Positions 8,955 through 20,090 of a DNA stretch of 64,000 nucleotides are shown one piece after another. The notes beneath the pieces are model-generated. The model worked only from the letters and a program-made list of their open reading frames with translations, was not told the origin of the DNA and did not search any database. The position numbers and the translations under genes were made by a program. Positions within the stretch are counted from its first letter, which is position 1. The number at the start of each line of letters is the position of its first letter. The stretch covers positions 310,001-374,000 of the forward strand of contig NZ_CP061497.1 of assembly GCF_014678725.1 (NCBI RefSeq), written 5' to 3'. The DNA comes from Thermomonas sp. XSG. GTDB taxonomy: Bacteria; Pseudomonadota; Gammaproteobacteria; Xanthomonadales; Xanthomonadaceae.

Positions 8955-10672
8955 GTCGCTGCTCCCCTTTGCATCTGTTCGGGTGTCGCGACAGTGCGAC
9001 ACCGCGCAGGTCCGGCGTCGACGCCGCGGTCCCTGCAAATTCCGGCGCCAGCCGCGATGCGGCCGGGAGACCCCGGCGCCAGCGCAGCGGCATCCGCAGC
9101 CTCCCTGTCGCCAGCGTGCTCCGCACCGGCGTCAAGCACGGCCATCAGCGTGGTGCCGCCGCCGGCGGTCTCCCTGAAATCGATCCAGCCGCCAAAAGCG
9201 CGCGCGCGCTCGCGCATGCCGGCGACGCCGAACGAACGGGCGCGCGAAAGGATCTCCGGATCGACGCCGACGCCGTCGTCGACGACCTGCAGCTGCAGGC
9301 GACCAGCGTCATCAAGCGTGATGACCACCCGCACGGAGCGCGCATGCGCGTGACGCACGACATTGGTCAGTGCTTCCTGCAGGATCCGGAACGCCGCGGT
9401 CCGCACCGCCTGGCCCATCGGCACGTCCGCAGCGGCGGCCAGACTGCAGGCAAGCCCGGCCCGCTCCGGGAGCGTCGCCAACAGCCATTCGGCAGCCGGA
9501 ACCAGGCCTTCGTCCAGGGGGCCGGGACGCAACGTGGACACCATGCTGCGCATCGACCGCAGCATGGCATCGAGGATGGCCTTGCTGCGCGTCACCTGCG
9601 GCGCCAGCGCAGGATCAAGACCGCCGAACCGCATCCGCATCAATCCCAGTTCCATCCGCAGCGCGGTGATCGACTGGCCGAACTCGTCGTGCAGTTCCCG
9701 CGCCAGCGTCAGCCGTTCGTGTTCCTGCAGGGATTCGGCATGCGTCACCCACTGGCGCAGCTGGGCCCGGCTTTCCCGCAGCGCCCGCTCGGTGGCCTGA
9801 CGGCGCGCGCGATCCAGGCGCAGGGACTCGGCCATCTGCCGCAGCGCGGCGGCGAGCTGCCCGACCTCGTCACGGCCGCGCGCCGCGGGCTCGGCATCGA
9901 GATTGCCCTGCGCCACCACGCGTGCCCAGACCGCTGCATCCTCCAGCGGCACCGTGATGCTGCGCAGCACCGCGATGCCGACCAACCAGGCCAGCAGCAG
10001 CACCATGGCGGAGACGCCCATCAGCAGATACAGCGTGCGCTCGTATTCGACGCGCGTGCGTGCAGCGGCGGCGCCGGCATGTGCGTTTTCCAGATCGACC
10101 AGCTGGCCGAGCAGGCGGACGTAGTCCTGCTGCATGCCGAGCACGTCCGCGAGGTAGTAGGCCCTGGCCGCCTGCGGGTCCTGCTGGACGAGGGCGAACA
10201 GCCGATCCTGTCCCGCCCAGTAGCGCAGGCGCTGGGTGGCGATGCCGCCCAGCAGCTTCCGCACCTCCTCGCGGGCGGCACGGGCCTCGAACCAACGCAC
10301 ATCCGCCGCCACTTGCTGGCGGATGGCCCGGATCCGGCCGATGCGCTCACGCACCCGCCCGGAGTCATCCACCAGCTGCATCTCGCCCATCAGGCGCGCG
10401 GTCTGGTTGGCCCGGTCGATCAGCGCATTCGCGTACATCAACCGCGGCAGGTGCTCGAGCCCGATCTGTTCGGCGCGCTGGTGGATGCGCGCGACCTCCG
10501 ACAGCATCGCCGCCGACGCCGCGCACCAGAGCAACAGCAGCACGGCCAGCGCCCCGGTCAGGCGCCCTCGGATCGTCGTGTCCTTGAACAGCCGGCTACA
10601 GCCCAAATGCGTGCCTCGCGAACGTCGCGCACGAGGGCGCTGCCTGATGGATCGGGCCGCAGGGTAATCCAT
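8951..10672 (-). CDS. NarX/UhpB-type membrane sensor histidine kinase
   Basis: 573 residues from ATG 10672. Two membrane segments (about 40-58 and 214-234) enclose a helical periplasmic domain of about 155 residues resembling the four-helix-bundle sensors. A HAMP linker follows (VPLEDAAVWARVVAQGNLDA). A HisKA_3 dimerisation domain has phospho-acceptor His328 in ARELHDEFGQSITALRM. The ATPase domain has EALTNVVRHAHA, DDGVGVD, GVAGMRERARAFGG and GGGTTL. It overlaps its response regulator (ATGA). The start is uncertain: no strong ribosome site precedes 10672 and the first 25 residues are basic and non-conserved in appearance. It is divergent from the first chemoreceptor gene. Confidence 0.85.
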   Translation of the reverse strand: MDYPAARSIRQRPRARRSRGTHLGCSRLFKDTTIRGRLTGALAVLLLLWCAASAAMLSEVARIHQRAEQIGLEHLPRLMYANALIDRANQTARLMGEMQLVDDSGRVRERIGRIRAIRQQVAADVRWFEARAAREEVRKLLGGIATQRLRYWAGQDRLFALVQQDPQAARAYYLADVLGMQQDYVRLLGQLVDLENAHAGAAAARTRVEYERTLYLLMGVSAMVLLLAWLVGIAVLRSITVPLEDAAVWARVVAQGNLDAEPAARGRDEVGQLAAALRQMAESLRLDRARRQATERALRESRAQLRQWVTHAESLQEHERLTLARELHDEFGQSITALRMELGLMRMRFGGLDPALAPQVTRSKAILDAMLRSMRSMVSTLRPGPLDEGLVPAAEWLLATLPERAGLACSLAAAADVPMGQAVRTAAFRILQEALTNVVRHAHARSVRVVITLDDAGRLQLQVVDDGVGVDPEILSRARSFGVAGMRERARAFGGWIDFRETAGGGTTLMAVLDAGAEHAGDREAADAAALAPGSPGRIAAGAGICRDRGVDAGPARCRTVATPEQMQRGAAT

Positions 10673-10797
10673 TCCGGGCCCGCGGATTCTGATCGGAATC
10701 AAATCACGCGGCCGCGCGCGATCGCTGGATGGCCGCCGGCATCCGCGGCGCACCCGCACCATTTCATCCGCAAACACATGTTCCGGGGGGGAACACC

Positions 10798-13008
10798 ATG
10801 ATCCGTTGGCTCCAGAATTTCCGCATCGGTACCCGCCTGGCCTGGGGCTTCGGCTGGATGTTGTTGCTGCTCGCCCTGCTGGCCGCGATTACCCTGTCGG
10901 GTCTGCGCACCATCCAGTCGCAGCTGGACACGATCGTCCTGCAGAACGTGGCGAAGACCAAGCACCTCAACGCGATGGTTGACGAAAGCAACCGCATCGT
11001 CATCGCCGTACGCGACATCTCCTTCGAAACCGAGGCAGCGCGCATGCAGGAGCATCGCGGGGCCATCGCCAAGGCACGCGAAGGCTACGTCAGGGCCACC
11101 GAGGCGCTGGCGCGGCTGCCCGCCAGCCCGGAGGAAACGGCCGTGCTGGCCGAGATCGCGCGCAATCGCGCGGCCACCCTGCCACTGAACAACAAGGTGA
11201 TGGAACTGGCCGCCGCCAACCGGATGCCCGAAGCGATGGCATTCCTGCACGACCAGGCGGCGCCCTCGCTGCAGCGTTGGCAGGGCGGGTTGGCAGAGGC
11301 CATCACCCGCCAGGAGAAGAGCAACGACGCGGCCTACGCCACAGCCCTGACTGCCTACAGGCAGGCAAGAATGAAGCTGATGCTGCTGGCCTGCGGCGCG
11401 CTGGTCGTCGCGACGCTGCTGGCATGGCTGACCACCCGCAGCCTGCTGCAGCCGGTGCGGGAGATGATCCGGGTGGCCAGCGACATCGCACACGGCAGGC
11501 TGGACACCAGCATCCGGCGCAACGGCAAGGACGAAATGGCGGAAATGCTGGGCTCCATGCAGGACATGCAATCCGTCCTGCGCCGCTATGCCGCCGCCCA
11601 GCAGCGCATGTTCGAGCAGCACGAGCTTGGCGAGATCGACCACCGCATCCCCACCAGTGAATTCGAGGGCGACTACGCGCGGATGGCGACGCAGACCAAC
11701 GAGCTGGTGGCCTCGCACATCACCGCCATCCTGCACATCCTCGACGTGGTCGGGGACTACGGGCGCGGCGATCTGTCCCGCGACGTCGACCGCATGCCCG
11801 GCAAGAAGGCCGACGCGATTGCCGCGGTGGACGCGGTCAAGGCCGGCCTCCTGGCCGTCAATGGCGAAATCAAGGGACTGGTGGATGCCGCCATCGCCGG
11901 CGACTTCGCCCGCCGCGCGGACGCGCAGCGCTTCACCCACTTCTACCGCGAACTGATCGAGTCGCTGAACAGGCTGATGGGCACCGCGGATGCCGGCCTT
12001 GCCGAGATCGGGCAGCTGCTTTCCGCGGTGGCCGACGGCGACCTGGCAAAGCGTGCCGATGCCGGATTGCCGGGCCAGTTCGGCCAGCTGGCGGCGGACG
12101 CCAACCGCACCGTCATGCAGCTGTCCGGGGTGGTCACCGGCATCCGCGAGGCGACCGACGCCATCAACAGTGCCTCCGGCGAGATCGCCGCCGGCAACGG
12201 CAATCTCTCGGCGCGCACCGAGCAGCAGGCCGCCGCACTCGAGGAAACCGCCTCCTCGATGGAAGAGCTGACGTCCGCGGTCCGCCTGAACGCCGATAAC
12301 GCCCGCCAGGCCAGCCAGCTGGCCCGCGACACCACCGATATCGCCGTGCGCGGCGGCGAGGTGGTCGGCGAGGTGGTCGAAACCATGGGCGGCATCGCCG
12401 CGTCCTCGCGGCGGATCGCCGACATCATCGGGGTGATCGACAGCATCGCCTTCCAGACCAACATCCTGGCCCTGAACGCGGCGGTGGAGGCCGCGCGCGC
12501 CGGCGAGCAGGGCCGCGGCTTCGCGGTGGTGGCCGCCGAGGTGCGCGCACTGGCCCAGAACAGCGCCGGCGCCGCACGCGAAATCAAGCAGCTGATCACC
12601 GATTCGGTGTCCCAGGTCGAGCACGGCAGCAGCCTGGTCGACCGCGCCGGCCACACCATGGGCGAGATCGTCGACAGCGTGAAGCGCGTCACCGACATCA
12701 TGGCCGAGATCTCCGCCGCCTCGCAGGAACAGAGCGCCGGCATCGAGCAGGTCAACCAGGCCATCACCCAGATGGACGAAGGCACCCAGCAGAACGCCGC
12801 GCTGGTCGAGGAAGCCGCCGCCGCGGCCGAGAACCTGCGCCACCAGTCCACCGCCCTGGTGGCCTCCGTCGCGGTCTTCCGTACCGGCGCGCCGCGGCCC
12901 GGCAACGCCGTGGGCACGGATTCCCGGGCGCTGCAGGCCCGGCCTCAAGAATCCGCGCTGCCGGCCGATGACATGACTGCCCAAACCCTGAACCCGGATA
13001 TTCCATGA
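10798..13008 (+). CDS. Methyl-accepting chemotaxis protein 1 (four-helix-bundle sensor)
   Basis: 736 residues. TM1 is about 12-33, a periplasmic helical bundle of about 155 residues matches the 4HB_MCP type, and TM2 is about 192-214. A first HAMP follows, then further HAMP-like repeats (segments around [19 protein letters not shown] and [15 protein letters not shown]). The signalling hairpin carries [20 protein letters not shown] at its tip. The C-terminus (TLNPDIP) has no CheR-binding pentapeptide. Start ATG 10798 has a GGGGGG ribosome site. The stop overlaps cheW by 4 bp. It would control a CheA kinase encoded elsewhere. The ligand is unknown. Confidence 0.92.
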   Translation: MIRWLQNFRIGTRLAWGFGWMLLLLALLAAITLSGLRTIQSQLDTIVLQNVAKTKHLNAMVDESNRIVIAVRDISFETEAARMQEHRGAIAKAREGYVRATEALARLPASPEETAVLAEIARNRAATLPLNNKVMELAAANRMPEAMAFLHDQAAPSLQRWQGGLAEAITRQEKSNDAAYATALTAYRQARMKLMLLACGALVVATLLAWLTTRSLLQPVREMIRVASDIAHGRLDTSIRRNGKDEMAEMLGSMQDMQSVLRRYAAAQQRMFEQHELGEIDHRIPTSEFEGDYARMATQTNELVASHITAILHILDVVGDYGRGDLSRDVDRMPGKKADAIAAVDAVKAGLLAVNGEIKGLVDAAIAGDFARRADAQRFTHFYRELIESLNRLMGTADAGLAEIGQLLSAVADGDLAKRADAGLPGQFGQLAADANRTVMQLSGVVTGIREATDAINSASGEIAAGNGNLSARTEQQAAALEETASSMEELTSAVRLNADNARQASQLARDTTDIAVRGGEVVGEVVETMGGIAASSRRIADIIGVIDSIAFQTNILALNAAVEAARAGEQGRGFAVVAAEVRALAQNSAGAAREIKQLITDSVSQVEHGSSLVDRAGHTMGEIVDSVKRVTDIMAEISAASQEQSAGIEQVNQAITQMDEGTQQNAALVEEAAAAAENLRHQSTALVASVAVFRTGAPRPGNAVGTDSRALQARPQESALPADDMTAQTLNPDIP

Positions 13009-13520
13009 ATAGCCCCGCAGCGCCGCATTCCGCCACCAGCGCCTCCGCCAAGGCCGCTACCGCCGGCGAATTCCTCACCTTCACCCTCGGGCAGGAGGAA
13101 TACGGGGTCGACATCCTGAAGGTGCAGGAGATCCGCGGCTATGACGCGGTGACCCGGTTGCCGGACGCGCCGGAATACATCAAGGGGGTCATCAACCTGC
13201 GCGGCACCATCGTGCCGGTGATCGACATGCGGGTGAAGTTCCGCCTGGAGGCCAAGGTCGACGCGCTGACCGTGATGATCGTCCTCAACGTCGCCAACCG
13301 CGTGGTGGGCATGGTGGTGGACAGCGTCTCCGACGTGGTGCAGCTGACCGCCGAGCAGATCCGCGCGATGCCCGAGGTGGGTACCGGCATCGACCGCCGC
13401 TTCCTGACCGGGATCGGCGCGCTGGACGAGCGGATGCTGATCCTGCTCGACATCGAAGGCCTGATGACCAGCACCGAGATGGGGCTGGTGGTCGACAACG
13501 CCGCCGCGCAGGCGGCCTGA
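13005..13520 (+). CDS. cheW: Chemotaxis coupling protein CheW
   Basis: 171 residues, a single CheW domain ([21 protein letters not shown], then [19 protein letters not shown] and [14 protein letters not shown]). It links receptors to the CheA kinase in the cytoplasmic signalling array. It is translationally coupled to receptor 1 (ATGA overlap) and sits 96 bp before receptor 2. About 20 extra residues at the N-terminus are Ala/Ser-rich and probably disordered. No CheA is found in the window, so its kinase partner must be elsewhere. Confidence 0.95.
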   Translation: MNSPAAPHSATSASAKAATAGEFLTFTLGQEEYGVDILKVQEIRGYDAVTRLPDAPEYIKGVINLRGTIVPVIDMRVKFRLEAKVDALTVMIVLNVANRVVGMVVDSVSDVVQLTAEQIRAMPEVGTGIDRRFLTGIGALDERMLILLDIEGLMTSTEMGLVVDNAAAQAA

Positions 13521-13616
13521 CGCCGACCGGAGCACGCCCGCCGCACCGTCCCCAGCCGGGGCGGTGCGCGCACCCTGCCCCGATCCCGCGCCCCCTACCC
13601 CGGTATCCGAGATCGC

Positions 13617-15827
13617 ATGAGCATCCTCACGTCGCTGTCGAAAAAGCTCGCCAACCTGTCGGTCCAGCGCAAACTCATCCTGCTGACGCTGATCGCCGCA
13701 GTGGGGATCATCGCCGTATCCGTCATCGCGGCGCGCTTCCAGTACCTGGACGTCTACAAGACCCGCAAGGTGGCGCTGGATATCCGCGTGCAGCTGGCCA
13801 ACAGCGTGATCGACCACTACCACGCGCTGGAACAGAGTGGCCAGCTGCCCCGCGCCGACGCCCAGCGCCAGGCCCTGGCCGCGCTGAGCACCATGCACAC
13901 GGACGACAACGACAACTATTTCTACGTCCTGGATACCGGCAACCGGATGCTGATGCACCCGCTGCGCAAGGATCTGGTCGGGCAGGACCTGAAGGACTAT
14001 CGCACCGAGCACGGTGACCGCCTGTTCCACGACCAGCTGGAATCGGTGCGCAGCGGCGACGGCTATACCGCCTACCACTGGGCCAAGCCCGGTCACGGCG
14101 ACAAGCCCGTGCCGAAGATGGCGTATGCGCGGCTCTACAAGCCCTGGAGCTGGGTTGTCGCCACCGGCGTCTACATGGACGACGTGCAGGCACAGGCATG
14201 GCGCTTCACGGGGATCATGACGTTGGCCGGCGGCATCCTGGTGCTGCTCTTGCTCGGCCTGGGCTGGCTGATCGGAAACCGCATCGTCGAACCGCTGCGC
14301 AAGGCCACGGCAGTGGCGGATGCGATCGCCCACGGCCGTCTGGACAACGTCATCGTGCAGACCACCGCCGACGAATGTGGCCAGCTCCTGGGCAGCATGC
14401 GCGGCATGCAGGACCGGATCCAGGCGGTGCTGGCCGCGCAGCGCGAGATGGAGCGCCAGCACGAAGCCGGCGCGATCAGCTACCGGATGGACGAAAGCGC
14501 GTTCCCGGGCGAATACGGCGCCATGGTGGCGGGCACCAACCAGCTGGTCGCCACCCACATCGGCGTGAAAATGCAGGTCATCGCCCTGGCCCAGCGCTAT
14601 GCCGTCGGCGACTTCAGCCAGGACATGCCGGCGCTGCCCGGCGAGAAGGCCGAGATCACCGAGACGATGGCGACCATCAAACGCAACCTCGGCGCGATCA
14701 GCCAGAGCATCCGGCAGCTGGGCGATGCGGCCGCACAGGGCGACTTCAGCCTGCGCGGCGACGCTGCCGCCTACCAGTACGAGTTCCGCGAAATCCTGCT
14801 CAGCCTCAACCGGCTGATGCAGACCACCGACGACAACCTCGGCCAGATCTCCGGCCTGCTCCAGGCCATCGCCCGCGGCGACCTCACCGCACGCATGGAT
14901 GGCGACTTCCGCGGCGTATTCGCACGCATGCGCGACGACGCCAACGCCACCGTCGCCCAGCTCACCGGGATCGTCTCCGGCATCCAGCAGGCCGCCGGCA
15001 ACATCAATGCCGCCGCCAGCGAGATCGCCGCCGGCAACGACAACCTCTCGCGCCGCACCGAACAGCAGGCAGCCTCGCTGGAGGAAACCGCGGCTTCGAT
15101 GGAGGAGCTGACCTCCACGGTGAAGCAGAACGCCGACAACGCCCGCCAGGCCAACCAGCTGGCGCAGGGCGCGGCCGGGGTGGCGGCGCAGGGCGGACAC
15201 GTGGTCGAGCAGGTGGTGACCACCATGGGCGCGATCGAAGCGTCATCGAAGAAGATCGCCGACATCATCAGCGTGATCGACGGCATCGCCTTCCAGACCA
15301 ACATCCTGGCGTTGAACGCGGCGGTGGAAGCCGCCCGCGCCGGCGAACAGGGCCGCGGCTTCGCGGTGGTGGCCGGCGAAGTGCGGGCGCTGGCGCAGCG
15401 CAGCGCCGGCGCGGCCAAGGAGATCAAGCAGCTGATCGAGGAGTCGGTGGACAAGGTGACCGACGGCTCGGCGCTGGTGCGCGAGGCCGGCAGCACCATG
15501 CGCGAGATCGTGACCTCGGTGCAGCGCGTCACCGACATCATGGCCGAGATTTCCGCGGCCTCGCAGGAGCAGAGCTCGGGCATCGAGCAGGTCAACCGCA
15601 CGGTGACCCAGATGGACGAGACCACCCAGCAGAACGCGGCGCTGGTGGAGGAAGCGACCGCGGCCGCCCGCTCGATGGAGGACGAAGCGCGCCAGCTGAG
15701 CGCCGCAGTGGCGGTGTTCCGGCTGGACGGCAGCACCGCACGCACGCACGCCAGCCCGCGCACGGACGGCCCGGCGGGCAGCGATGCCGCCCTCGCCTCC
15801 TCGGAAGCGCTGGCCGACTACGCCTGA
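13617..15827 (+). CDS. Methyl-accepting chemotaxis protein 2 (single Cache sensor)
   Basis: 736 residues. TM1 is about 18-42. The periplasmic part looks like an sCache_2 domain, with [18 protein letters not shown] near residue 100 and [13 protein letters not shown] near 180. TM2 is about 198-222. The cytoplasmic part repeats the family pattern: HAMP, HAMP-like repeats and a signalling hairpin with [20 protein letters not shown]. sCache receptors commonly bind small organic acids, but no ligand can be assigned here. The C-terminus (ALADYA) lacks a CheR-tethering pentapeptide. It belongs to the plus-strand chemosensory run after cheW. Confidence 0.92.
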   Translation: MSILTSLSKKLANLSVQRKLILLTLIAAVGIIAVSVIAARFQYLDVYKTRKVALDIRVQLANSVIDHYHALEQSGQLPRADAQRQALAALSTMHTDDNDNYFYVLDTGNRMLMHPLRKDLVGQDLKDYRTEHGDRLFHDQLESVRSGDGYTAYHWAKPGHGDKPVPKMAYARLYKPWSWVVATGVYMDDVQAQAWRFTGIMTLAGGILVLLLLGLGWLIGNRIVEPLRKATAVADAIAHGRLDNVIVQTTADECGQLLGSMRGMQDRIQAVLAAQREMERQHEAGAISYRMDESAFPGEYGAMVAGTNQLVATHIGVKMQVIALAQRYAVGDFSQDMPALPGEKAEITETMATIKRNLGAISQSIRQLGDAAAQGDFSLRGDAAAYQYEFREILLSLNRLMQTTDDNLGQISGLLQAIARGDLTARMDGDFRGVFARMRDDANATVAQLTGIVSGIQQAAGNINAAASEIAAGNDNLSRRTEQQAASLEETAASMEELTSTVKQNADNARQANQLAQGAAGVAAQGGHVVEQVVTTMGAIEASSKKIADIISVIDGIAFQTNILALNAAVEAARAGEQGRGFAVVAGEVRALAQRSAGAAKEIKQLIEESVDKVTDGSALVREAGSTMREIVTSVQRVTDIMAEISAASQEQSSGIEQVNRTVTQMDETTQQNAALVEEATAAARSMEDEARQLSAAVAVFRLDGSTARTHASPRTDGPAGSDAALASSEALADYA

Positions 15828-15847
15828 AGCCCGGGGCGGTTGACGCC

Positions 15848-15879
15848 ATCGGCCTGGCGCCCGCGGGCGCCGGGCCGAT
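15848..15879 (+). terminator. Long stem-loop in the 328-bp gap after receptor 2
   Basis: ATCGGCC (15848-15854) pairs with GGCCGAT (15873-15879), enclosing the self-complementary GGCGCCCGCGGGCGCC (15856-15871). There is no U-tract. It probably marks the transcript end of receptor 2 or stabilises it. The rest of the gap 15828-16155 is GC-rich with no supportable gene; the promoter for the porin/receptor 3 unit should lie in it. Confidence 0.45.
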
Positions 15880-16155
15880 ACGGTTCCGCGTGACGCCTGC
15901 TGGCAGGGCTGCGCTTCCGCCGGCTGTCGCTGGCCGCCGAACCGGCAAGGCGGAATGCGCAAACCGCCAGCATGCCCCGCCCCCGCGACCTGCACCACGA
16001 CGACGCACCCGGTGGCGGCAGGACCGCCACCAACGCGCCCCGGCGGCACTCAAGAATCACCCGCGCCCGCCGTAGCCAATGGAGAACCCGCAGTCCGACC
16101 CGCGCGCGCGGCTCGGGCCGCCCGCTGTCCCCGCAACATCGCCCCGGAAATCCAC

Positions 16156-17247
16156 ATGCGCCATCCGCCGTCGCTCCGCCTCGCCCTCCCCCTGCTCGCT
16201 ACCTGCATCGCCCCGGCGGCCGCATCCGACCTGCCGTTCGACATCGCACCCATCGCCAACGTGCAATACGAGTGGGCGCGGGTGGATTCCGACCTCGGCC
16301 CGCTGCAGACCGAGGACGGCTTCCGGCGCGCGCGGCTGGGCTTCCGACTGAAGGGCGACAACAAGCGCTGGCAGGTGGTGGTGGACCACGATCTCGCCGA
16401 CAGGACGCCGCCGGATGCCTACCTCGAGCTGACCCCGGGTGAAGGCCACTCCTTCCGGCTCGGCCAGTTCAAGCAGCCGTTCGCGCTGGAAGACGCGATT
16501 GCCGACAAGCAGACCGCCTTCCTCGAGGCGTCCCCGGTGGGCGCCTTCGCGATCAGCCGCCGGATCGGCGCGGAATACGCCCGCTGGGGCAAGCGCGGCA
16601 CGTTCAACGCTGCCCTGTTCGGCCATCGCCTGGACGGCACCAGCGATTCGCCGGGTGCCACCATGCGCGGCACCTGGCTGCTGCGCTCGGGCAAGGAGGA
16701 AAGCGCCCACGTCGGCCTGAGCCTGGCCAGCGAACGGCCGCGCAGCCACAGCGCCAGCTACAGCCTCAACGCCGGAAGCGTGCTCAGCGACCTGCGGGTG
16801 GCGTCCACCGGCGCCATCACCGGCGTGGACCGGATCGACCGCGCCGCGGTGGAGGGCCTATGGGTGCGGGGCACCTGGTCGCTGCAGGCGGAATCCGCGA
16901 AAGTGTTCCTGCGCCGCGATACCGGCGACGTCAGCGGCGATGCCGCCAGCGTGCAGCTGACCTGGTCGCCCACCGGCGATGGCCGCAGCTACAAGCGCGG
17001 CGTGGCCACCGCACCCTCGCCCAAGGGGCACGTCGGCTGGGAACTGGCGCTGCGCTACAGCGTGATGGACCTCAACGACGGCCCGGCCATGCGCGGCGGC
17101 CGCGCCGACAGCTGGGGCCTGGCCGCCACCTGTTACCCGCATCCGAACATGCGGGTGATCGCCAACCTCCTGCAATACGACAGCAGCCGCCGAGGCATCG
17201 CCAACGATCCGCTGACCGTCGGCCTGCGCGTGCAGTTCACCTACTGA
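16156..17247 (+). CDS. Outer-membrane porin of the phosphate-selective O/P type
   Basis: 363 residues. A signal peptide is visible ([18 protein letters not shown], cleavage near residue 24), and there is no upstream homologous extension. The segments [27 protein letters not shown] and the final [10 protein letters not shown] (aromatic C-terminal residue, outer-membrane insertion signal) fit OprO/OprP porins. The mature protein would be a beta-barrel passing anions such as phosphate or pyrophosphate. Start at 16156 follows GGAAATCCAC. A chemoreceptor gene begins only 14 bp after the stop, so the porin and receptor 3 are one transcription unit. The functional link (uptake plus sensing of the same solute) is inference. 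Confidence 0.82.
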   Translation: MRHPPSLRLALPLLATCIAPAAASDLPFDIAPIANVQYEWARVDSDLGPLQTEDGFRRARLGFRLKGDNKRWQVVVDHDLADRTPPDAYLELTPGEGHSFRLGQFKQPFALEDAIADKQTAFLEASPVGAFAISRRIGAEYARWGKRGTFNAALFGHRLDGTSDSPGATMRGTWLLRSGKEESAHVGLSLASERPRSHSASYSLNAGSVLSDLRVASTGAITGVDRIDRAAVEGLWVRGTWSLQAESAKVFLRRDTGDVSGDAASVQLTWSPTGDGRSYKRGVATAPSPKGHVGWELALRYSVMDLNDGPAMRGGRADSWGLAATCYPHPNMRVIANLLQYDSSRRGIANDPLTVGLRVQFTY

Positions 17248-17260
17248 CCGGGAATCCGCC

Positions 17261-19336
17261 ATGCTCCAGAACCTCACCATCGGCAAGCGCCTGGCGATCG
17301 GCTTTTCCGCACTCGCGGTCCTGATCCTCGTCACCGGCGCGTTCTCCGCCCTGCGCATGGGCAATACCCAGCGCATGGTCCAGAAGGTCACCGACGAGTC
17401 GGTGCCGGCGATCCGCGACCTCGGCCGGCTGGCGACCATGCTGGCCGAATACCGGGTCAGCGAACGCGGCCTGGTGGCCAGCGCCGACGACGCGGCCAAG
17501 CGCGAGGAATACGCCGGCGAACTGGCGGAAGGCAGCAAGGCCTTCTTCGCCCTCGCGAAGACGTACGAATCCAAGATCAGCGATGCCCGCGACCGCGCGC
17601 TGTACAAGGAAACCATGGCGCGCGCCGACCGCTACTTCGACAACAGCCGCAAGCTGGTCGAGGCCTTGAAGGTCGGCGACATGGGTCCGGCCAAGGGCGC
17701 CGCCGACCTGCGCCAGGCCACCGCCGACCAGCTGGGCAGCCTGCTGGACTACAACATGCAGCGGCTGGACCAGGCGGTGGAGGCGCAGCAGCGCAGCTAC
17801 CGGCTCAGCCTGCTGGCCATCGCGGTGCTGCTGGTAGTGGCGCTGGTGCTGGCCTCGATCGGCGCCATCGGCATCAGCCGCTCCATCGTGCGTCCGCTGC
17901 GCGAAGTGGTCGGGGTGGCCAACGCGGTGTCGCAGGGCGACCTGGACGGCCGCCTCGCCTGCAACGACGGCAGCGAGATCGGCGACCTGGCCCGCGCCAT
18001 GCGCGGGATGACGGCGACGCTGGGCGAATTCGCCGCGGCGCAGGCGCACCTGGAGCGCGAGCACGACGCCGGCAACATCGATTTCCGCATGGATCCCTCG
18101 CGGTTCCGCGGCGCCTACGGACGGATGGCGGAAGGCATCAACTCGGTGGTGGCCGCGCACGTCCAGGTCAAGATGAACGCAATCAGGATCGTGGCGCAGT
18201 ACGCCCGCGGCGACCTGGCCGAGGACATCGAACGCTATCCCGGCCAGAAGGCGCGGGTGACCGAGGCGGTGGACGCGGTGAAGGCCGGCATGCTGGCGAT
18301 CAATGCCGAGATCAAGGCATTGGTGGACGCCGCGGTGGCAGGGGATTTCGGCAAGCGCGGCAACGCCCGCCGCTTCGAATTCGTCTACGCCGAACTGGTG
18401 GAAAGCCTGAACACCCTGATGGCGACCGCCGACCATGGCCTGTCCGAAGTGGGCGAAGTGCTGTCCGCCGTGGCCGATGGCGACCTGACCCGGCGCATCG
18501 ACACCCGCCTGCCGGGCCGCTTCGGTGAACTGGCCAGCGACACCAACCGGACCGTCGAGCATCTCACCGGCATCGTCGGCCAGATCCGCACCGGCAGCGA
18601 ATCGATCAATGCCTCGGCGTCCGAAATCGCCCGCGGCAACGAAGACCTGTCGCGCCGGACCGAACAGCAGGCGGCGGCGCTGGAGGAAACCGCCTCGTCG
18701 ATGGAGGAACTCACCTCCACCGTCCGGCAGAACGCCGACAACGCCCGCCAGGCCAGCCAGCTCGCCCACGGCGCCGCCGGGGTCGCCGTGCGCGGCGGCG
18801 AGGTGGTGGGCCAAGTGGTGGAAACCATGAGCGGCATCACCGCGTCCTCGCACCGGATCGCCGACATCATCGGGGTGATCGACGGCATCGCCTTCCAGAC
18901 CAACATCCTGGCGCTGAACGCCGCGGTGGAGGCCGCCCGCGCCGGCGAACAGGGCCGCGGTTTCGCGGTGGTGGCTGCCGAGGTGCGCACCCTGGCGCAG
19001 CGCAGCGCCGGTGCCGCCAAGGAAATCAAGCAGCTGATCACCGACTCGGTGGTGCAGGTGGAGGAAGGCAGCGCGCTGGTCGACCAGGCCGGCCGCACCA
19101 TGAGCGAGATCGTCGACAGCGTGAAACGCGTCACCGACATCATGGCCGACATCTCCGCCGCCTCCCAGGAACAGAGCGCCGGCATCGAGCAGGTCAACCA
19201 GGCCATCACCCAGATGGACGAGGGCACCCAGCAGAACGCCGCACTGGTCGAGGAAGCGTTCGCCGCCGCGCAGAGCATGGAGCATCAGGCCAACGAACTG
19301 GTGGGCCTGGTGGCCGCCTTCAACACCCGGCGCTGA
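17261..19336 (+). CDS. Methyl-accepting chemotaxis protein 3 (four-helix-bundle sensor)
   Basis: 691 residues. TM1 is about 10-31, the periplasmic four-helix bundle about 32-185 ([20 protein letters not shown] resembles the Tar/Tsr-like helix 1 pattern), and TM2 about 188-210. HAMP plus HAMP-like repeats follow, then the shared signalling hairpin ([20 protein letters not shown]). The C-terminus (AAFNTRR) has no pentapeptide. It starts 14 bp after the porin stop with GGGAATCCGCC as ribosome site. The cytoplasmic half is nearly the same as receptors 1 and 4, while the sensor differs. Confidence 0.92.
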   Translation: MLQNLTIGKRLAIGFSALAVLILVTGAFSALRMGNTQRMVQKVTDESVPAIRDLGRLATMLAEYRVSERGLVASADDAAKREEYAGELAEGSKAFFALAKTYESKISDARDRALYKETMARADRYFDNSRKLVEALKVGDMGPAKGAADLRQATADQLGSLLDYNMQRLDQAVEAQQRSYRLSLLAIAVLLVVALVLASIGAIGISRSIVRPLREVVGVANAVSQGDLDGRLACNDGSEIGDLARAMRGMTATLGEFAAAQAHLEREHDAGNIDFRMDPSRFRGAYGRMAEGINSVVAAHVQVKMNAIRIVAQYARGDLAEDIERYPGQKARVTEAVDAVKAGMLAINAEIKALVDAAVAGDFGKRGNARRFEFVYAELVESLNTLMATADHGLSEVGEVLSAVADGDLTRRIDTRLPGRFGELASDTNRTVEHLTGIVGQIRTGSESINASASEIARGNEDLSRRTEQQAAALEETASSMEELTSTVRQNADNARQASQLAHGAAGVAVRGGEVVGQVVETMSGITASSHRIADIIGVIDGIAFQTNILALNAAVEAARAGEQGRGFAVVAAEVRTLAQRSAGAAKEIKQLITDSVVQVEEGSALVDQAGRTMSEIVDSVKRVTDIMADISAASQEQSAGIEQVNQAITQMDEGTQQNAALVEEAFAAAQSMEHQANELVGLVAAFNTRR

Positions 19337-19475
19337 GTGCGCGCCGGCCGCTGCCGATGCAGCGGCCATCGACGGACGCAGCTGCGCCAACGCGCAGGCG
19401 GCGGCTTACCCAGCAGTCACGACGGGGCGTCGCCGGCATCCGGGCAGCATGCAGCAGCCGCTGCCGTTCGGGCAC

Positions 19476-19504
19476 GAAAAAGAGCGCGCCGGCAGCCGGC
19501 GCGC
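19476..19504 (-). terminator. Rho-independent terminator of the small TonB-like gene
   Basis: On the minus strand, GCGCGCCGGC and its complement (19484-19504) form a strong stem followed by TCTTTTTCG. It lies 46 bp beyond the stop at 19550, between the convergent receptor 3 and TonB-like genes. Confidence 0.8.
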
Positions 19505-19549
19505 CCCATTGCTGGACATGGCCGCCGGCGCAACCGCCGGCGGGATCGA

Positions 19550-19864
19550 TCAGAGCTTGAACTCGAGCTTGACCTTGCCGCGGCTCTCGCCCGGGGCGAA
19601 CTCCCACTGCTTGACCGCCTTCACCGCGGCGGCGACGAACACGCGGCCGGGCTTGGCATCGACCACCGACACGTCGGAAACCTTGCCATCCGGACCGATG
19701 CTGTACTCCAGTTCCACATAGCCGGTGGTGCCCGAACGGGCCGCATCGGCGGGGTACACGGGGTCGACCCGCTTGATCGGGCTCCCCGCCAGCACCGGCA
19801 GGGACAGGGCCATCGCGCCGGCGAACATCGCCGCATTCAGAATCCGATGGAAGGGTCGGGACAT
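19550..19864 (-). CDS. Small secreted protein consisting of a TonB C-terminal domain
   Basis: 104 residues. The N-terminus has a cleavable signal peptide (AAMFAGAMALSLPVLA, cleavage after ALA near residue 27). The rest is a TonB_C domain: KRVDPVYPADAARSGTTGYV, then ELEYSIGPDGKVSDVSVVD and AVKAVKQWEFAPGES. It lacks the membrane anchor and proline-rich spacer of energy-transducing TonB, so it cannot work as a normal TonB and may be a periplasmic adaptor or modulator. ATG 19864 has GGAGTTCC upstream. It is isolated on the minus strand between receptors 3 and 4. Confidence 0.82.
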   Translation of the reverse strand: MSRPFHRILNAAMFAGAMALSLPVLAGSPIKRVDPVYPADAARSGTTGYVELEYSIGPDGKVSDVSVVDAKPGRVFVAAAVKAVKQWEFAPGESRGKVKLEFKL

Positions 19865-20090
19865 GGCAGGAACTCCGTGATGATGTGCAGGCGCGCATGC
19901 GCTCGTCACCTGCATCGGCAGCGTGCGGCCGGACTTGAGCGCACGGGCGGGCCGGTCGCCCAGAGTGCGATCCGCGTCACGATTGCGCACCGCTGCGCCC
20001 GTCGCCGTTCGGTTCCCATTAAAGATTCGGGCCGCCGGGCCGATGCCGCCACTGACCCAACCTTCGATTGCGCCGCACAGGGGCCCCACA

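Noticed and set aside
10699-12984. Long antisense open frame (761 codons) opposite receptor 1
   Set aside because: It is His/Gly/Val-rich, has no domain, and is the mirror of a well-supported receptor gene; GC-rich genes leave such open antisense frames. The same applies to 12945-15200, 17237-19390 and 21057-23165.
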